A stretch of 64,000 nucleotides of DNA from Flavobacteriaceae bacterium F08102 (GTDB lineage: Bacteria > Bacteroidota > Bacteroidia > Flavobacteriales > Flavobacteriaceae), in contig JALKAY010000001.1 in assembly GCA_023015935.1 (NCBI GenBank), forward strand, positions 558,874 through 622,873. The letters are read 5' to 3'. The translations under genes and the position numbers were made by a program. This document shows, one piece after another, positions 50,970 through 60,505 of the stretch (its first letter is position 1; the number at the start of each line of letters is the position of its first letter). The notes beneath the pieces are model-generated. The model made no database searches, was not told the DNA's origin, and saw nothing but the letters and a program-made list of their open reading frames with translations.

Positions 50970-52043
50970 ATGAAACAAACGATAAAAACAGCCAAGTTAT
51001 TACTCTTAGGATTATTAATTTTTGGTGCATGTAGAACAGAAGAATCTGTTTTGATTCCTGGGCCAAAGGAATCGTCTTTCACAGCAGATTCTAATTTGGC
51101 TGGATTGATGAAGCGAACCGCATTAAAAGATGGCTCTTTTGACAATATTATAGATAGAGCGAATTGTTTTACGGTACATTTTCCCATCACTGTGATTGCT
51201 AATGGAATTGAGGTTGTGGTAAGTAGTGAAGACGATTTTGAAACGGTAGAAAATATTTTTGATGATCATGATGATGATACAGACACTATTCAAATGCAAT
51301 TTCCCATTACGGTTACCTTGCCTAATTATTCTGAGCTAACCTTTAATAATCAGGCAGAATTTGATTCTTTGGCGGCTTCATGCCCAGGCGAAAATGTTGT
51401 TGATGAGGACATTGAATGTGTCGATTTTAAATTTCCTATAACCGTGTCAACTTTTAATACCGTAACAGAAAAATTTGATAAAGATTTTTTACAAAGTGAT
51501 CGGGAAATAATCAATTTTATAGACGCATTTAAAGCGGAGGATATTTCAAATATAGAATTTCCAGTGGTTGTTATACGAAGCGATGGTACTGAAGTAACTA
51601 CAAATACGATGCAAGCATTGGAAGCAGAAATTACAGCCTCTATTGATGCTTGTGATGAAGATGATGATTATGATTACAATGATGATGATTGTTTAGAATG
51701 TGAATTACAAGAATTGATTGATTTGCTCACAGATTGTGATGATTGGGGTATAAATAGACTCACTTTAAATTCAGTAAATCTAGATTTACTCTATCCACTT
51801 TATCGATTTGAATTTGAAACCAATGGAACTGTTATTGTAAGATTATTAGGATTACCCATTTTCTCGGGAACTTGGACGGCTACTGGGACTGGACAAAATA
51901 TTGAGTTAACAATTTCAATATTTGGATTAGTAGAGGTGTCAGATGTTTGGACATTGACAGAGATTGATTTGGTGCCAGGAGAAACACGCATAGACTTTAA
52001 AAGTAGTGATGGACGTTTACGTTTTGAGAGTGCTTGTGATTAA
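50970..52043 (+). CDS. Acidic repeat lipoprotein with four FPITV modules
   Basis: From the ATG at 50970 the product is 357 residues, starting with a lipoprotein signal KQTIKTAKLLLLGLLIFGAC (lipobox FGAC, Cys near 21). I rejected the in-frame TTG at 50925, because the signal peptide begins at 50970. Four modules start with FPITV or FPVVV at 51180, 51300, 51432 and 51558, i.e. every 40-44 codons, each with a cysteine nearby and acidic Asp-rich linkers. A C-terminal domain (about 260-357) with FSGTWTATGTGQNIELTISIF split over two strands and TLTEIDLVPG looks lipocalin-like. The function is unknown. It is divergent from the ECF sigma gene, which suggests co-regulation. Confidence 0.8.
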   Translation: MKQTIKTAKLLLLGLLIFGACRTEESVLIPGPKESSFTADSNLAGLMKRTALKDGSFDNIIDRANCFTVHFPITVIANGIEVVVSSEDDFETVENIFDDHDDDTDTIQMQFPITVTLPNYSELTFNNQAEFDSLAASCPGENVVDEDIECVDFKFPITVSTFNTVTEKFDKDFLQSDREIINFIDAFKAEDISNIEFPVVVIRSDGTEVTTNTMQALEAEITASIDACDEDDDYDYNDDDCLECELQELIDLLTDCDDWGINRLTLNSVNLDLLYPLYRFEFETNGTVIVRLLGLPIFSGTWTATGTGQNIELTISIFGLVEVSDVWTLTEIDLVPGETRIDFKSSDGRLRFESACD

Positions 52044-52476
52044 GCTATATCATCTGAAAAACAGAGAGAAACGTTTCTTTAATGGAATGATTGATTATTA
52101 AAAAGGAATGATCGTATAGATCAACGAATCGTTAAGCGGTTGTTTTAAAAGAGGAGAGTCATAAGCAGCTTATAGTGAGCATATAAAAAAACTCATTTTT
52201 TTTCAGGATATTTTATGCCGTTGTTGTTTTCATAGTAGGGGAGTCTGAAAAATAGATTAATATAGACTCAGCTTTATTTTTTTAACATATCATAGCTAAA
52301 AAAGCATCCTTTTTAACGGATGCTTTTTTTTTAAATCATATGTAAAGGCTTCACGATTCATGGAGGCATAAAGTTTGTGAAAAATCGATTTTTTTCGGGA
52401 TTAATCCTTACGAGTTTGTTTTTATGGTACAGTCCGTTTTTCAAATATAAAAAGGTACAACTATCGGCAAATTTAT
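52044..52476. other. Intergenic region with one terminator
   Basis: No gene is seen. The only clear signal is the terminator at 52298-52332. An open frame from 52377 overlaps the DUF2911 gene in another frame and is not credible. Confidence 0.6.
52298..52332 (+). terminator. Rho-independent terminator
   Basis: AAAAAAGCATCC (52298-52309) pairs with GGATGCTTTTTT (52318-52329), followed by further T. It lies 254 bases after the lipoprotein stop codon, an unusually long 3' region if it serves that gene. Confidence 0.88.
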
Positions 52477-53061
52477 ATGAAGATTATGAAACAAAAAGTA
52501 TGGGTACGACCCCCATTTATTTTGATGATTGTGTTATTTATTACCTACACCACAGAAGCTCAAGAAGTTTCAATAGATGATAAAATTCCGTTGGATATTG
52601 CTTATTTACGGAGTTCTCAATTAAGTAAGCCCGCGGTTAAGGTTGTTTATGGCAGACCTGCTTTAAAGAATGAACAGGAGAAACTTGCTGATAAAATCAC
52701 CTATGGAACACTTTGGAAACCAGTAGAGAGAGAAGTAACAGAAATTAAGTTTTACCAGGCGATGTATTTTGGTAAAACCTTGGTTCCTCCAGGGACCTAT
52801 GGGCTATTGTTAGTTCCTGGTGAAAAAGAATGGGAAATCATTTTAAATAGTCAATACGAAACATGGGGAGCTTTTCGGTATAACCCGCATGCCAATATTG
52901 CACATCTCAAAATCACTGTAAAAAAAGGAGAAAGATTGCGGGTTTTCTCTATTTGTTTTAACGAGCATAAGAAAAAGAGAACAATGGTGTTAGGGTGGGA
53001 CCAGACGCGAATTTACATACCTATTCAAGCTGCTAATGAGTGTCATGTAACTAAAATATAA
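52477..53061 (+). CDS. Secreted DUF2911 protein
   Basis: The 194-residue protein starts with a signal peptide (about 1-31, hydrophobic stretch ILMIVLFITYTTEAQ). The DUF2911 domain follows: KVVYGRPALK (about 58-67), YGTLWKP (about 82), TEIKFYQAMYFGKTLVPPGTYGLLLVPGEKEWEII split across about 93-127, and ETWGAFRYNP (about 134). The family is frequent in Bacteroidetes and is probably periplasmic or secreted; its function is unknown. The start at 52477 (KIMKQK) is used; the second ATG at 52486 is equally possible. A terminator follows at 53147. Confidence 0.88.
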   Translation: MKIMKQKVWVRPPFILMIVLFITYTTEAQEVSIDDKIPLDIAYLRSSQLSKPAVKVVYGRPALKNEQEKLADKITYGTLWKPVEREVTEIKFYQAMYFGKTLVPPGTYGLLLVPGEKEWEIILNSQYETWGAFRYNPHANIAHLKITVKKGERLRVFSICFNEHKKKRTMVLGWDQTRIYIPIQAANECHVTKI

Positions 53062-53071
53062 ATTTGGGTAG

Positions 53072-53142
53072 AATTGATCATTGCTTCGCTTTTTAATTAT
53101 TTAGGGAGGATTCAAATGAATTAATTAGCGAATCGATCAATT
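53072..53142. repeat. Interrupted inverted repeat
   Basis: AATTGATC (53072-53079) and TTCGCT (53085-53090) are matched by AGCGAA (53127-53132) and GATCAATT (53135-53142). The long centre makes a simple hairpin weak. It lies between the DUF2911 stop and its terminator. Confidence 0.4.
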
Positions 53143-53146
53143 CGAT

Positions 53147-53184
53147 AAAACTGCTTTGAGTTTATCTTAGAGCAGTTTTTGTTT
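53147..53184 (+). terminator. Rho-independent terminator after the DUF2911 gene
   Basis: AAAACTGCT (53147-53155) pairs with AGCAGTTTT (53171-53179), with further pairing inside the loop, followed by a T-rich tail. Confidence 0.8.
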
Positions 53185-53259
53185 GTTGAGTTGATATAGA
53201 TTGTATCCAGTTTGTGAGAATATTTTGTAAATCCTTTAAGAAAAGTGATTTGACTTGGT

Positions 53260-53267
53260 TAGCTTTG
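53260..53267 (+). promoter_or_regulatory. -7 promoter box of the dehydrogenase gene
   Basis: TAGCTTTG, a perfect TAnnTTTG match, ends 22 bases before the ATG at 53290. The -33 position has no TTG at the usual spacing. Confidence 0.5.
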
Positions 53268-53289
53268 TCTTCGTTTAAAATATCACCAA

Positions 53290-54495
53290 ATGAAGTTTGC
53301 CATTATAAAAGAAAGAAAAAACCCACCAGACCGAAGAGTTGTTTTCTCTCCAGAGGCCTGTGTACAATTACTTGAAACTTATCCTACGTGTCAAATAGCC
53401 GTAGAAACCTCAGATATTCGAATTTTTAAAGATGAGGAATATCTCGAAAAGGGAATCGAAGTAAAAAATAACATAGAGGATAGCGATGTACTTTTTGGTG
53501 TAAAAGAAGTTCCTGTAGATGCGTTGATACCAAATAAATCTTATTTCTTCTTTTCTCATACGATAAAAAAGCAACCATATAACCGAAAGTTATTGAGGGC
53601 TTTACTCGATAAAAATATTACATTTTACGATCATGAAACCATTGTGAATGAAAAAGGAAATCGTTTAATAGGTTTTGGATACTATGCAGGGATAGTTGGT
53701 GCGTATAATACCATTCGTGCTTATGGTTTAAAATATGGAGGGATAAATTTACCGAAGGCTTCAACATTAAAAAATAAAAAGGAATTAGAGGATGAATTAA
53801 AAAAAATTAGCCTTCCAAATTTGAAAATTGTAATGACTGGTGATGGTCGAGTTGGAAAAGGAGCGAAGGAAATACTTGATTTTTTAGGTATTAGAAAGGT
53901 CTCGGCCGAAGCGTATGTTCATGAAACCTTTGACGAACCTGTTTACACACAACTTACGGTTTTAGATTATAATCGACGGAAAGATGGGAAAAGGTTGGAT
54001 AAGTTTGATTTTTTTGAAGATCCATCAGCATATGAATCAACGTTTATGAAATATGCAGCAAAAAGTGATATCTATATTGCTTGCCATTTTTATGGAGATG
54101 GAGCCCCTTTTATATTTACGCGGTCTGATGCCAAATTACCTGAATTCAACATTAAAGTAGTTGGGGATATAAGTTGTGACATTGATGGGCCAGTCGCCTC
54201 TACCATTCGCGCTTCAACTATTGAGGATCCAGTTTATGGATATAATCCACATACAGAGAAAGAAGTTGATTTTAAAGACAAAGATGCCATTGTGGTAATG
54301 GCCGTTGATAACTTGCCTTGTGAGCTGCCAGACAATGCTAGTCGAGGGTTCGGAGATATGTTTTTGGAACATGTAATTCCTGCTTTTTTTAATGGAGATA
54401 AAGATGGTGTTCTTGCTAGATCAATGATGTGCACGCAAGGAAAACTCACCAAAAAATTTGCCTATTTACAGGATTATGTCGATGGTAAAGAATGA
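53290..54495 (+). CDS. Saccharopine/alanine dehydrogenase-like NAD(P)-dependent enzyme
   Basis: The 401-residue protein resembles the AlaDh/PNT superfamily, in particular lysine-forming saccharopine dehydrogenase. The N-terminal domain begins KFAIIKERKNPPDRRVVFSPE, with the conserved KER and RR segments. There is a loop SYFFFSHTIKKQPYN (about 78-93), and the Rossmann motif KIVMTGDGRVGKGAKEIL (about 179-196) is in the GxGxxG position with D replacing a glycine. DISCDIDGPVASTIRASTIEDPVYGY (about 297-322) is split by short turns and typical of the group. The exact substrate is unclear. A DUF3820 gene starts within its stop codon (ATGA), so the two are translationally coupled. Confidence 0.82.
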   Translation: MKFAIIKERKNPPDRRVVFSPEACVQLLETYPTCQIAVETSDIRIFKDEEYLEKGIEVKNNIEDSDVLFGVKEVPVDALIPNKSYFFFSHTIKKQPYNRKLLRALLDKNITFYDHETIVNEKGNRLIGFGYYAGIVGAYNTIRAYGLKYGGINLPKASTLKNKKELEDELKKISLPNLKIVMTGDGRVGKGAKEILDFLGIRKVSAEAYVHETFDEPVYTQLTVLDYNRRKDGKRLDKFDFFEDPSAYESTFMKYAAKSDIYIACHFYGDGAPFIFTRSDAKLPEFNIKVVGDISCDIDGPVASTIRASTIEDPVYGYNPHTEKEVDFKDKDAIVVMAVDNLPCELPDNASRGFGDMFLEHVIPAFFNGDKDGVLARSMMCTQGKLTKKFAYLQDYVDGKE

Positions 54496-54731
54496 TGCAA
54501 GATCCTGATTTTCTCATAGAACTGGCTCATACGAGAATGCCTTTTGGTAAATTTAAAGGTCGAGATCTTATTGATTTACCAGAACACTATATTGTTTGGT
54601 ATCATGCAAAAGGATTCCCAAAAGGGAAAATAGGGCAAATGTTGGGACTCGTTTACGAATTAAAACTCAATGGTTTAGAGTATCTTGTCAAAGAAATTAA
54701 ACACAAACATCAGCGACCAAATACACCGTGA
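54492..54731 (+). CDS. DUF3820 small protein
   Basis: The 79-residue protein is a complete DUF3820 domain with the characteristic MPFGKFKGRDLIDLPEHYIVW (about 17-37) and a helical C-terminus ending KEIKHKHQRP. The function is unknown; some members were called quorum-sensing-regulated virulence factors, and the fold resembles nuclease-associated small domains. The start ATG at 54492 overlaps the dehydrogenase stop. The next gene (54886) is convergent; no clear terminator was found in the 154-base gap. Confidence 0.88.
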   Translation: MMQDPDFLIELAHTRMPFGKFKGRDLIDLPEHYIVWYHAKGFPKGKIGQMLGLVYELKLNGLEYLVKEIKHKHQRPNTP

Positions 54732-54885
54732 AAATTTGGGGTAAAGGCGTTTGATTTAAGTTTGTATAAAAAAGGTTAATATAGAGTCGTTTTGCAGCCT
54801 TTTCGTTTTGTTGTTCGTACTGGATTTTTGCCCTGTTGTACTGCGTATGGTTTGTTGAGATCAGCTCAGCTATTGATTTGTCAAA

Positions 54886-55995
54886 TTATAATTCACGTTG
54901 AATCATGTCTGCTGTAGCTACGGTTCTGAACCCTACATGGTCAGCTCCAGAATCTAGTGATACTGCCATGCGAGAGGAGATTCTAAAACTGGCACAATAT
55001 GAGTCGTGACAAAGAAACGAACCTCCTTTTATAATGCGTTCTTTTTGATAGGGGTTGTTTGGGTTATAGGGTTCGTCTGCACCTTGTGGATTTACACTTA
55101 CGGTATAGGGTCGTAAATTGCTGTAATAATTCACATTGAACCAGTCGGTTGTCAATTCCCAAACATTCCCAATCATGTCATATAGTCCAATGCTATTTGG
55201 TGGATAAGAGCCTACAGGAGCAATGAAGGCATATCCGTCTTTTGGTTTGTTCTCTAAGGGAAATTTACCTTGCCATGTATTGGCATGGGCATTTAGTTGG
55301 GTTAGGTCATTGCCCCAGGTAAAAATTTTATCTTGATAGGAACCTTGTGCTGCCGACTCCCATTCTGCTTCGGTTGGAAGTCTTCGATTTGCCCATTTAC
55401 AATAGGCTACAGCGTCTTCATAAGCAATGTGTACTACAGGATAATTGTCTTTCCCTTCAATGCTACTCCCTTTACCTTCTGGGTGTTTCCAATTTACGCC
55501 AACCTTCCAACTCCACCATTGCTCATAATTGTCCATGGAGTCAATTTGATTGACATTTTTATTGAAAATCATACACCCCGGTTGTAGTATAGAATCGGGT
55601 GGTTTCGGTGTTCCCTTGGGAAGTTGTTTTTTCATTTCGTTCCAATCGACGGGTCTTTCAGCAACCGTTACATAGCCCGTTGCATCTACAAAGGCTTTAA
55701 ATTGCGCATTAGTGACTTCGGTGATATCCATAAAAAAACCATCAACTTCTACTTCGTGCGCTGGTTTTTCCCGTGACAAAGCATAGGGGTCATTTTCTTT
55801 AGCACCCATTAAAAATCTTTTCCCTTTTACCCATATCATTCCTTTAGGGGTAGGTATGGTTGATGGTTGATCTACAATCAAACTGTGTGGTTTAGCTAAT
55901 GCACTTTTAGCCTTTTCTTTTACAGCCTCTTTTTTATTATTACAACTCCATGTAAAAAGGATAAGTAGGAAGAAAAAGGTTTGTCGTAAGGGCAT
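54886..55995 (-). CDS. Lipoprotein formylglycine-generating-enzyme (SUMF1/FGE) homologue
   Basis: From the ATG at 55995 the product is 369 residues. It has a lipoprotein signal (PLRQTFFFLLILFTWSC, Cys near 18), a linker, and an FGE-sulfatase domain starting GMIWVKGKRFLMGA (about 52). Family strings are DITEVTNAQFKAFVDATGY (about 92), RLPTEAEWESAAQG (about 207), WGND, and GGSFLCHDSYCASFRI with cysteines C329 and C334 at the spacing of the two catalytic cysteines of human FGE. FGE oxidises a cysteine of sulfatases to formylglycine. No sulfatase is adjacent. An upstream ATG at 56061 is excluded, because it overlaps the -7 promoter box. Confidence 0.88.
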   Translation of the reverse strand: MPLRQTFFFLLILFTWSCNNKKEAVKEKAKSALAKPHSLIVDQPSTIPTPKGMIWVKGKRFLMGAKENDPYALSREKPAHEVEVDGFFMDITEVTNAQFKAFVDATGYVTVAERPVDWNEMKKQLPKGTPKPPDSILQPGCMIFNKNVNQIDSMDNYEQWWSWKVGVNWKHPEGKGSSIEGKDNYPVVHIAYEDAVAYCKWANRRLPTEAEWESAAQGSYQDKIFTWGNDLTQLNAHANTWQGKFPLENKPKDGYAFIAPVGSYPPNSIGLYDMIGNVWELTTDWFNVNYYSNLRPYTVSVNPQGADEPYNPNNPYQKERIIKGGSFLCHDSYCASFRISSRMAVSLDSGADHVGFRTVATADMIQREL

Positions 55996-56058
55996 TTTAT
56001 ACAATTTTAACGTAGAAAACAGTAAACATTTTTTTATTCGGATGAATGATTTGTACAC

Positions 56059-56088
56059 CAAAGATATACATATTGAGGGCTAATTAAA
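56059..56088 (-). promoter_or_regulatory. Promoter of the FGE-like lipoprotein gene
   Basis: On the minus strand TTT (56088-56086), 19 bases, then TATCTTTG (56066-56059), a perfect -7 box. It starts transcription near 56053, well before the chosen start codon at 55995. Confidence 0.65.
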
Positions 56089-56479
56089 ATGCTAAAATAT
56101 GCGAATTCAATTTATTTTTTATGTTGGGAATTTTTTATTAGGTGGAATCCCATTATAAAAACAAAAAGTAATTGTCAGAAAATTAAGTGTATAAATGTGT
56201 TTATTTAGGAGTTAAAGAGTGCCGTTCAAATATATAGCCGTTGAATTAAGCCAATTCATTATTTCAATAATTGATACTTTTATTTTGATAGAAATGGGTT
56301 AATGTATCATATTTTATCTATGAATAAGTCTTATTTCCTAGTTTACAATAAAACAAAAGAATACCTGTAATGCGTAATTTTTTGAAGGGAGAAGTGTCGT
56401 AGTGGGAGCGATAAAGCAGACATATGACGGGGTAATTCTCTGTAAATTGAGATTTATATAAATGGAATAAAAAAGGGAG
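56089..56479. other. Intergenic region between the FGE-like gene and mutS
   Basis: I see no gene, RNA or strong terminator in this AT-rich stretch. It separates two genes both read on the minus strand. Confidence 0.6.
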
Positions 56480-59086
56480 TTACTTTTTACTTAACATTCG
56501 TTTGATCTCATTGAGTTTCATCAACGCCTCTATCGGCGTAAGGCTATCGATGTCTGTGGTGAGTATTTCTTCTTTTATATCTTCTAATAAAGGATCGTCT
56601 AATTGAAAAAAACTAAGTTGGACATCTTCTTCTATCCCTTTTTTTACGGAGTCTTTTACAGATTCTGTGCCATGGCTAGCTTCTAATTTTTTAAGCATCT
56701 TTTCAGCGTTGTGAATAACCGATGAAGGCATACCGGCTAATTTAGCAACGTGAATTCCAAAACTGTGTTCACTTCCCCCTGGCACTAATTTTCTCAAGAA
56801 AATAACGGTATCTTTTAATTCCTTAATAGAGACATTGTAATTTTTTATCCGCTCAAAAGTTGCGGCCATGTCATTGAGTTCGTGGTAGTGCGTAGCGAAT
56901 AAGGTTTTAGCTTTTGCTGGATGTTCGTGGAGGTATGCAGCTATGGCCCAGGCAATTGAAATACCGTCGTATGTGCTTGTTCCTCGTCCAATTTCGTCTA
57001 ATAAAACCAAACTTCGTTCGGAAATATTATTTAAGATATTGGCAGTTTCATTCATTTCGACCATAAACGTTGATTCTCCCATTGAGATATTATCACTTGC
57101 ACCAACGCGCGTAAAGATTTTGTCAACAATGCCAATTCGTGCGTTTTGAGCAGGCACATAACTTCCCATTTGAGCAAGTAATACAATGAGTGCCGATTGG
57201 CGCAGTAAAGCAGATTTACCACTCATATTTGGTCCAGTAATCATGATGATTTGTTGGGAGGTACGATTTAAAACCACATCGTTTGCAATATAGGTTTCCC
57301 CAATTGGAAGTTGGCGCTCAATGACAGGATGCCTTCCATTTTTTATCTCTAGGTCTGTACTTTCATCGAGTATAGGGCGTACATAATTATGTGAAATTGC
57401 TGTTTGCGCAAAAGAACAAAGACAATCTAGCTTTCCAATTTCATAAGCATTTTGTTGGACCTCAGGAATGTGTTGTACTAGACTTTCGACTAATTCAGCA
57501 AACAGTTGTTGTTCAATTTGGGTGATTTTTTCCTCTGCACCGAGTATTTTAGTTTCGTAAGTTTTTAATTCGTCTGTAATATATCGTTCTGCATTTACAA
57601 GTGTTTGTTTTCGTATCCAATCTTCAGGAACTTTATCCTTATGGGTGTTTCGAACTTCAATATAATAGCCAAAAACATTGTTGAAAGCGATTTTCAAACT
57701 TGGAATTTGCGTTCGTTCAGTTTCACGTGTTAACATGTCGTCTAGGTAGTCTTTACCTGTTGCCGAGATGTTACGAAGTTCATCTAACTCTTCAGAAACA
57801 CCCGTAGCGATGGCATTGCCTTTGAGAATATTTACGGGCGCATCGTCTCGTAGGGTAGTTGTTATTTTATTGAGAAGTTTTTCACAAGCATTTATACGCG
57901 TACTGACATGTTGTAGTACTTTTTGATCGCTTTTTTCGGCAGCTTCTTTTATTGGTTGAATAGCCAATAATGAGCCTTTAAGAACTATGAGCTCTCTCGG
58001 ACTAATCTTTCGTGTGGCTACTTTTGAGATCAATCGCTCTAAATCGCTAATTTGTTTGATTTGATTCATGATGAGCTCAAAAAAATCATCATGTTCAATA
58101 AAGTATTTTACAATTTCATGCCTTTCCTTGATATGATCTATATTTTTCAAGGGTAAGGCCATCCATCGTTTGAGTAATCGTCCACCCATTGGAGAGATTG
58201 TTCGATCGATACAATCGAGTAAGGTAACGGCCTCTGGTAGGGGCGAATGTATTAATTCTAAGTTTCTAATGGTAAATCGATCCATCCAAACATATCGATC
58301 TTCTTCAATTCGACGTATTACGGTGATATGATCAAGCTGGTTATGCTGAGTTTCGGATAGGTAGTGTAATGCAGCACCAGCGGCTATGAGTCCATGCGTG
58401 AGGTCGTCTACACCAAACCCTTTTAATGAAGCGGTTTTAAATTGATTTAATAAGCGTTCTTGGGCAAAGTCATTTTTAAAGATCCAATCATCTAAATAGA
58501 AGGTATAGTAACCTGATCCAAACCCCTTACTAAATTTTTCTTTATATTGCTTTTGTAATAAAATCTCACTGGGATTAAAATTTTGTAAGAGTTTATCAAT
58601 ATAAGCTTCATTGCCTTGTGCAACTAAAAATTCTCCTGTAGAAACATCTAAAAAGGAAATGCCCAGAATGTTTTTCCCATAGTGAATAGCTGCTAAAAAA
58701 TTATTTGAATTAGATTGTAATACTTCGTCATTAAGTGCTACACCTGGGGTTACTAATTCTGTTACACCTCGTTTGACAATGGTTTTTGTCATTTTTGGAT
58801 CTTCTAGTTGGTCGCAGATAGCTACTCGTAATCCAGCTTTTACTAATTTTGGTAAGTAGGTATTTATTGAATGATGTGGAAATCCAGCAAGAGCCGTTTC
58901 AGATTCACTACCAGCTCCTCTTTTAGTTAAAACAATACCTAATATCCTAGCGGTCTTAATGGCATCTTCTCCGAAAGTTTCATAAAAATCGCCCACTCTA
59001 AACAGTAATAAAGCATCAGGATATTTCATCTTAATGCTGTTGTATTGTTTCATTAAAGGGGTGATTTTTTTCTTTTTAGCGGTCAA
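56480..59086 (-). CDS. mutS: DNA mismatch repair protein MutS
   Basis: MutS recognises mismatches and small loops and recruits MutL. The 868-residue length is normal. The mismatch-binding domain has the [16 protein letters not shown] segment (F-x-E motif within DFYETF, about 27-42). The ATPase domain has Walker [15 protein letters not shown] (about 610-623), Walker [18 protein letters not shown] split (about 680-697) and ATHYHEL (about 723). The C-terminal part with LSFFQLDD and [13 protein letters not shown] ends normally. A GGAG ribosome-binding-like sequence lies upstream of the ATG at 59086. It is divergent from the trmH-like gene. Confidence 0.97.
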   Translation of the reverse strand: MTAKKKKITPLMKQYNSIKMKYPDALLLFRVGDFYETFGEDAIKTARILGIVLTKRGAGSESETALAGFPHHSINTYLPKLVKAGLRVAICDQLEDPKMTKTIVKRGVTELVTPGVALNDEVLQSNSNNFLAAIHYGKNILGISFLDVSTGEFLVAQGNEAYIDKLLQNFNPSEILLQKQYKEKFSKGFGSGYYTFYLDDWIFKNDFAQERLLNQFKTASLKGFGVDDLTHGLIAAGAALHYLSETQHNQLDHITVIRRIEEDRYVWMDRFTIRNLELIHSPLPEAVTLLDCIDRTISPMGGRLLKRWMALPLKNIDHIKERHEIVKYFIEHDDFFELIMNQIKQISDLERLISKVATRKISPRELIVLKGSLLAIQPIKEAAEKSDQKVLQHVSTRINACEKLLNKITTTLRDDAPVNILKGNAIATGVSEELDELRNISATGKDYLDDMLTRETERTQIPSLKIAFNNVFGYYIEVRNTHKDKVPEDWIRKQTLVNAERYITDELKTYETKILGAEEKITQIEQQLFAELVESLVQHIPEVQQNAYEIGKLDCLCSFAQTAISHNYVRPILDESTDLEIKNGRHPVIERQLPIGETYIANDVVLNRTSQQIIMITGPNMSGKSALLRQSALIVLLAQMGSYVPAQNARIGIVDKIFTRVGASDNISMGESTFMVEMNETANILNNISERSLVLLDEIGRGTSTYDGISIAWAIAAYLHEHPAKAKTLFATHYHELNDMAATFERIKNYNVSIKELKDTVIFLRKLVPGGSEHSFGIHVAKLAGMPSSVIHNAEKMLKKLEASHGTESVKDSVKKGIEEDVQLSFFQLDDPLLEDIKEEILTTDIDSLTPIEALMKLNEIKRMLSKK

Positions 59087-59148
59087 TTTCTCCTTTTTTA
59101 AATTAGTTTTGCGAAGTTACTTATTCAAAATTAATTTGCTGAAATTTT

Positions 59149-59682
59149 ATGCGTAAATTAAAAAACAATGAGCTATTGCGGTTGACTCCTGAGGCGTTTA
59201 AAAATGCAACGAAAACTCCGTTGATAGTTATTTTAGACAATATTAGAAGTTTAAACAATATAGGCTCCGTATTTAGAACAAGTGATGCTTTTTTGATCGA
59301 AAAAATTTACCTCTGTGGAATCACGGCCTCGCCACCACATAAGGATATACATAAAACTGCCTTGGGTGCCACTGATACCGTAACTTGGGAATATGTAGAA
59401 GATACATTGGAGTTGGTGCGTACACTTAAGGAACAAAACGTGCTTATTGCCGCTGTTGAACAAACCGAAAACAGCACTTTGTTACAGGATTTTCAGCCTA
59501 AAAAGAATCAAAAAATTGCCGTAATTTTTGGAAATGAAGTAAAAGGAGTTCGTCAAGATGTGGTTCACAATGCTGATGCAAGTATTGAGATTCCGCAGTT
59601 TGGAACAAAACATTCTTTAAATATCTCTGTGAGTTGTGGGGTTGTATTATGGGATTTATTCAAGAAGATTTCATTATCGTGA
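59149..59682 (+). CDS. SpoU/TrmH-family RNA 2'-O-methyltransferase
   Basis: The 177-residue protein consists of the SPOUT methyltransferase domain: motif 1 PLIVILDNIRSLNNIGSVFRTSDAF (split, about 24-48), motif 2 KIAVIFGNEVKGV (about 122-134) and motif 3 IEIPQFGTKHSLNISVSCGVVLWDL (split, about 146-170), which form the knotted SAM site. It methylates a ribose 2'-hydroxyl in tRNA or rRNA; the target is not clear, since it lacks an N-terminal RNA-binding domain. TrmH-type tRNA G18 methylation is the likeliest. It is transcribed divergently from mutS. Confidence 0.9.
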   Translation: MRKLKNNELLRLTPEAFKNATKTPLIVILDNIRSLNNIGSVFRTSDAFLIEKIYLCGITASPPHKDIHKTALGATDTVTWEYVEDTLELVRTLKEQNVLIAAVEQTENSTLLQDFQPKKNQKIAVIFGNEVKGVRQDVVHNADASIEIPQFGTKHSLNISVSCGVVLWDLFKKISLS

Positions 59683-59720
59683 GAACGTGAAGGGGTCTGT
59701 AAGGCTAATAAAGATTTTAA

Positions 59721-59751
59721 TTGGTTCAACTCGTAGAGATGTCTATCTTTG
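59721..59751 (+). promoter_or_regulatory. Bacteroidetes-type promoter of the HupE/UreJ-like gene
   Basis: TTG at 59721-59723, 20 bases, then TATCTTTG at 59744-59751 (perfect TAnnTTTG), 67 bases before the start codon at 59819. Confidence 0.7.
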
Positions 59752-59818
59752 TTACGGGTTACAGAATAGAATGGATCTTGAATATTAGAAGGTTCAGCAT
59801 TAAATTTTACTTGTTTTT

Positions 59819-60400
59819 ATGGAAGATTTTACACTTTATTTGCAATTAGCCTTCGATCATGTTCTCGATTGGAAAGCATATGATCATATTTTATTTTTTA
59901 TTGCCTTAACGGTGGTTTATACCATCAAGGATTGGAAAAAAACACTATGGTTAATCACTTTTTTCACCATTGGACATACAACAACACTGGCACTAGCAAC
60001 CTACGATATAGTTAATGTAAATACAGCTGTTATAGAATTTTTAATTCCTTTAACGATATTCATTACGGCGCTTGTGAATATACTAACCCTGAGAAATTTA
60101 GACTTACACAAGTCAAATGTAAATTTGATTTTTGCATTGGTTTTTGGTTTTATTCACGGAATGGGGTTGTCGGGGTTTTTAAAAATGACCTTGATGGATG
60201 ATGAAGGAGTATTAGCTCCATTATTAGAATTTGCATTAGGTGTTGAATTAGCACAAATGGTAATTGTTTTTCTAGTGTTGGCTCTTTGGTATTTAATGGA
60301 CAAATTGACTAAAATTACCCAGAAACAATGGGTTTTTGCGAGTTCATTGGTAGTAGCGGTTATCTCGTTTGTACTCATGATTCAACGTAAATTTTGGTAA
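59819..60400 (+). CDS. HupE/UreJ-like membrane protein
   Basis: The 193-residue protein has about five or six membrane segments (AYDHILFFIALTVVYTI, LIPLTIFITALVNIL, LIFALVFGFIHGMGLSGFL, MVIVFLVLALWYL, SSLVVAVISFVLMI). It carries the family histidines and aspartate in GxDH-type spots: WKAYDHILFF (about 19-28), IGHTTTLALA (about 55-64) and FGFIHGMGLSG (about 99-109). HupE and UreJ proteins are linked to nickel or other metal transport for hydrogenase and urease, but many stand-alone members, as here, have no such neighbours. A metal-transport role is therefore inferred only from the fold. Confidence 0.85.
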   Translation: MEDFTLYLQLAFDHVLDWKAYDHILFFIALTVVYTIKDWKKTLWLITFFTIGHTTTLALATYDIVNVNTAVIEFLIPLTIFITALVNILTLRNLDLHKSNVNLIFALVFGFIHGMGLSGFLKMTLMDDEGVLAPLLEFALGVELAQMVIVFLVLALWYLMDKLTKITQKQWVFASSLVVAVISFVLMIQRKFW

Positions 60401-60505
60401 AATTTTAACAGGAGTCCGATAATTTTAGTCCTACTTTGTCGTAGTAAAAGACGACAATACGTTAGGCGTAAATGAACGGGTTTTGAACGTGTTATAAATA
60501 TATTC

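Noticed and set aside
52377-52580. 67-codon open frame overlapping the DUF2911 gene
   Set aside because: The overlapping frame encodes a clear signal peptide plus DUF2911 domain; this one has no recognisable feature.
53072-53142. Interrupted inverted repeat as an attachment site or riboswitch
   Set aside because: The arms are split and far apart, there is no gene immediately downstream that it could control, and a normal terminator follows.
57718-57735. A further parS-like core (GTTTCACGTG) inside mutS
   Set aside because: Only one half of the palindrome matches; the right half TTAAC does not, and it lies in coding sequence on its own.
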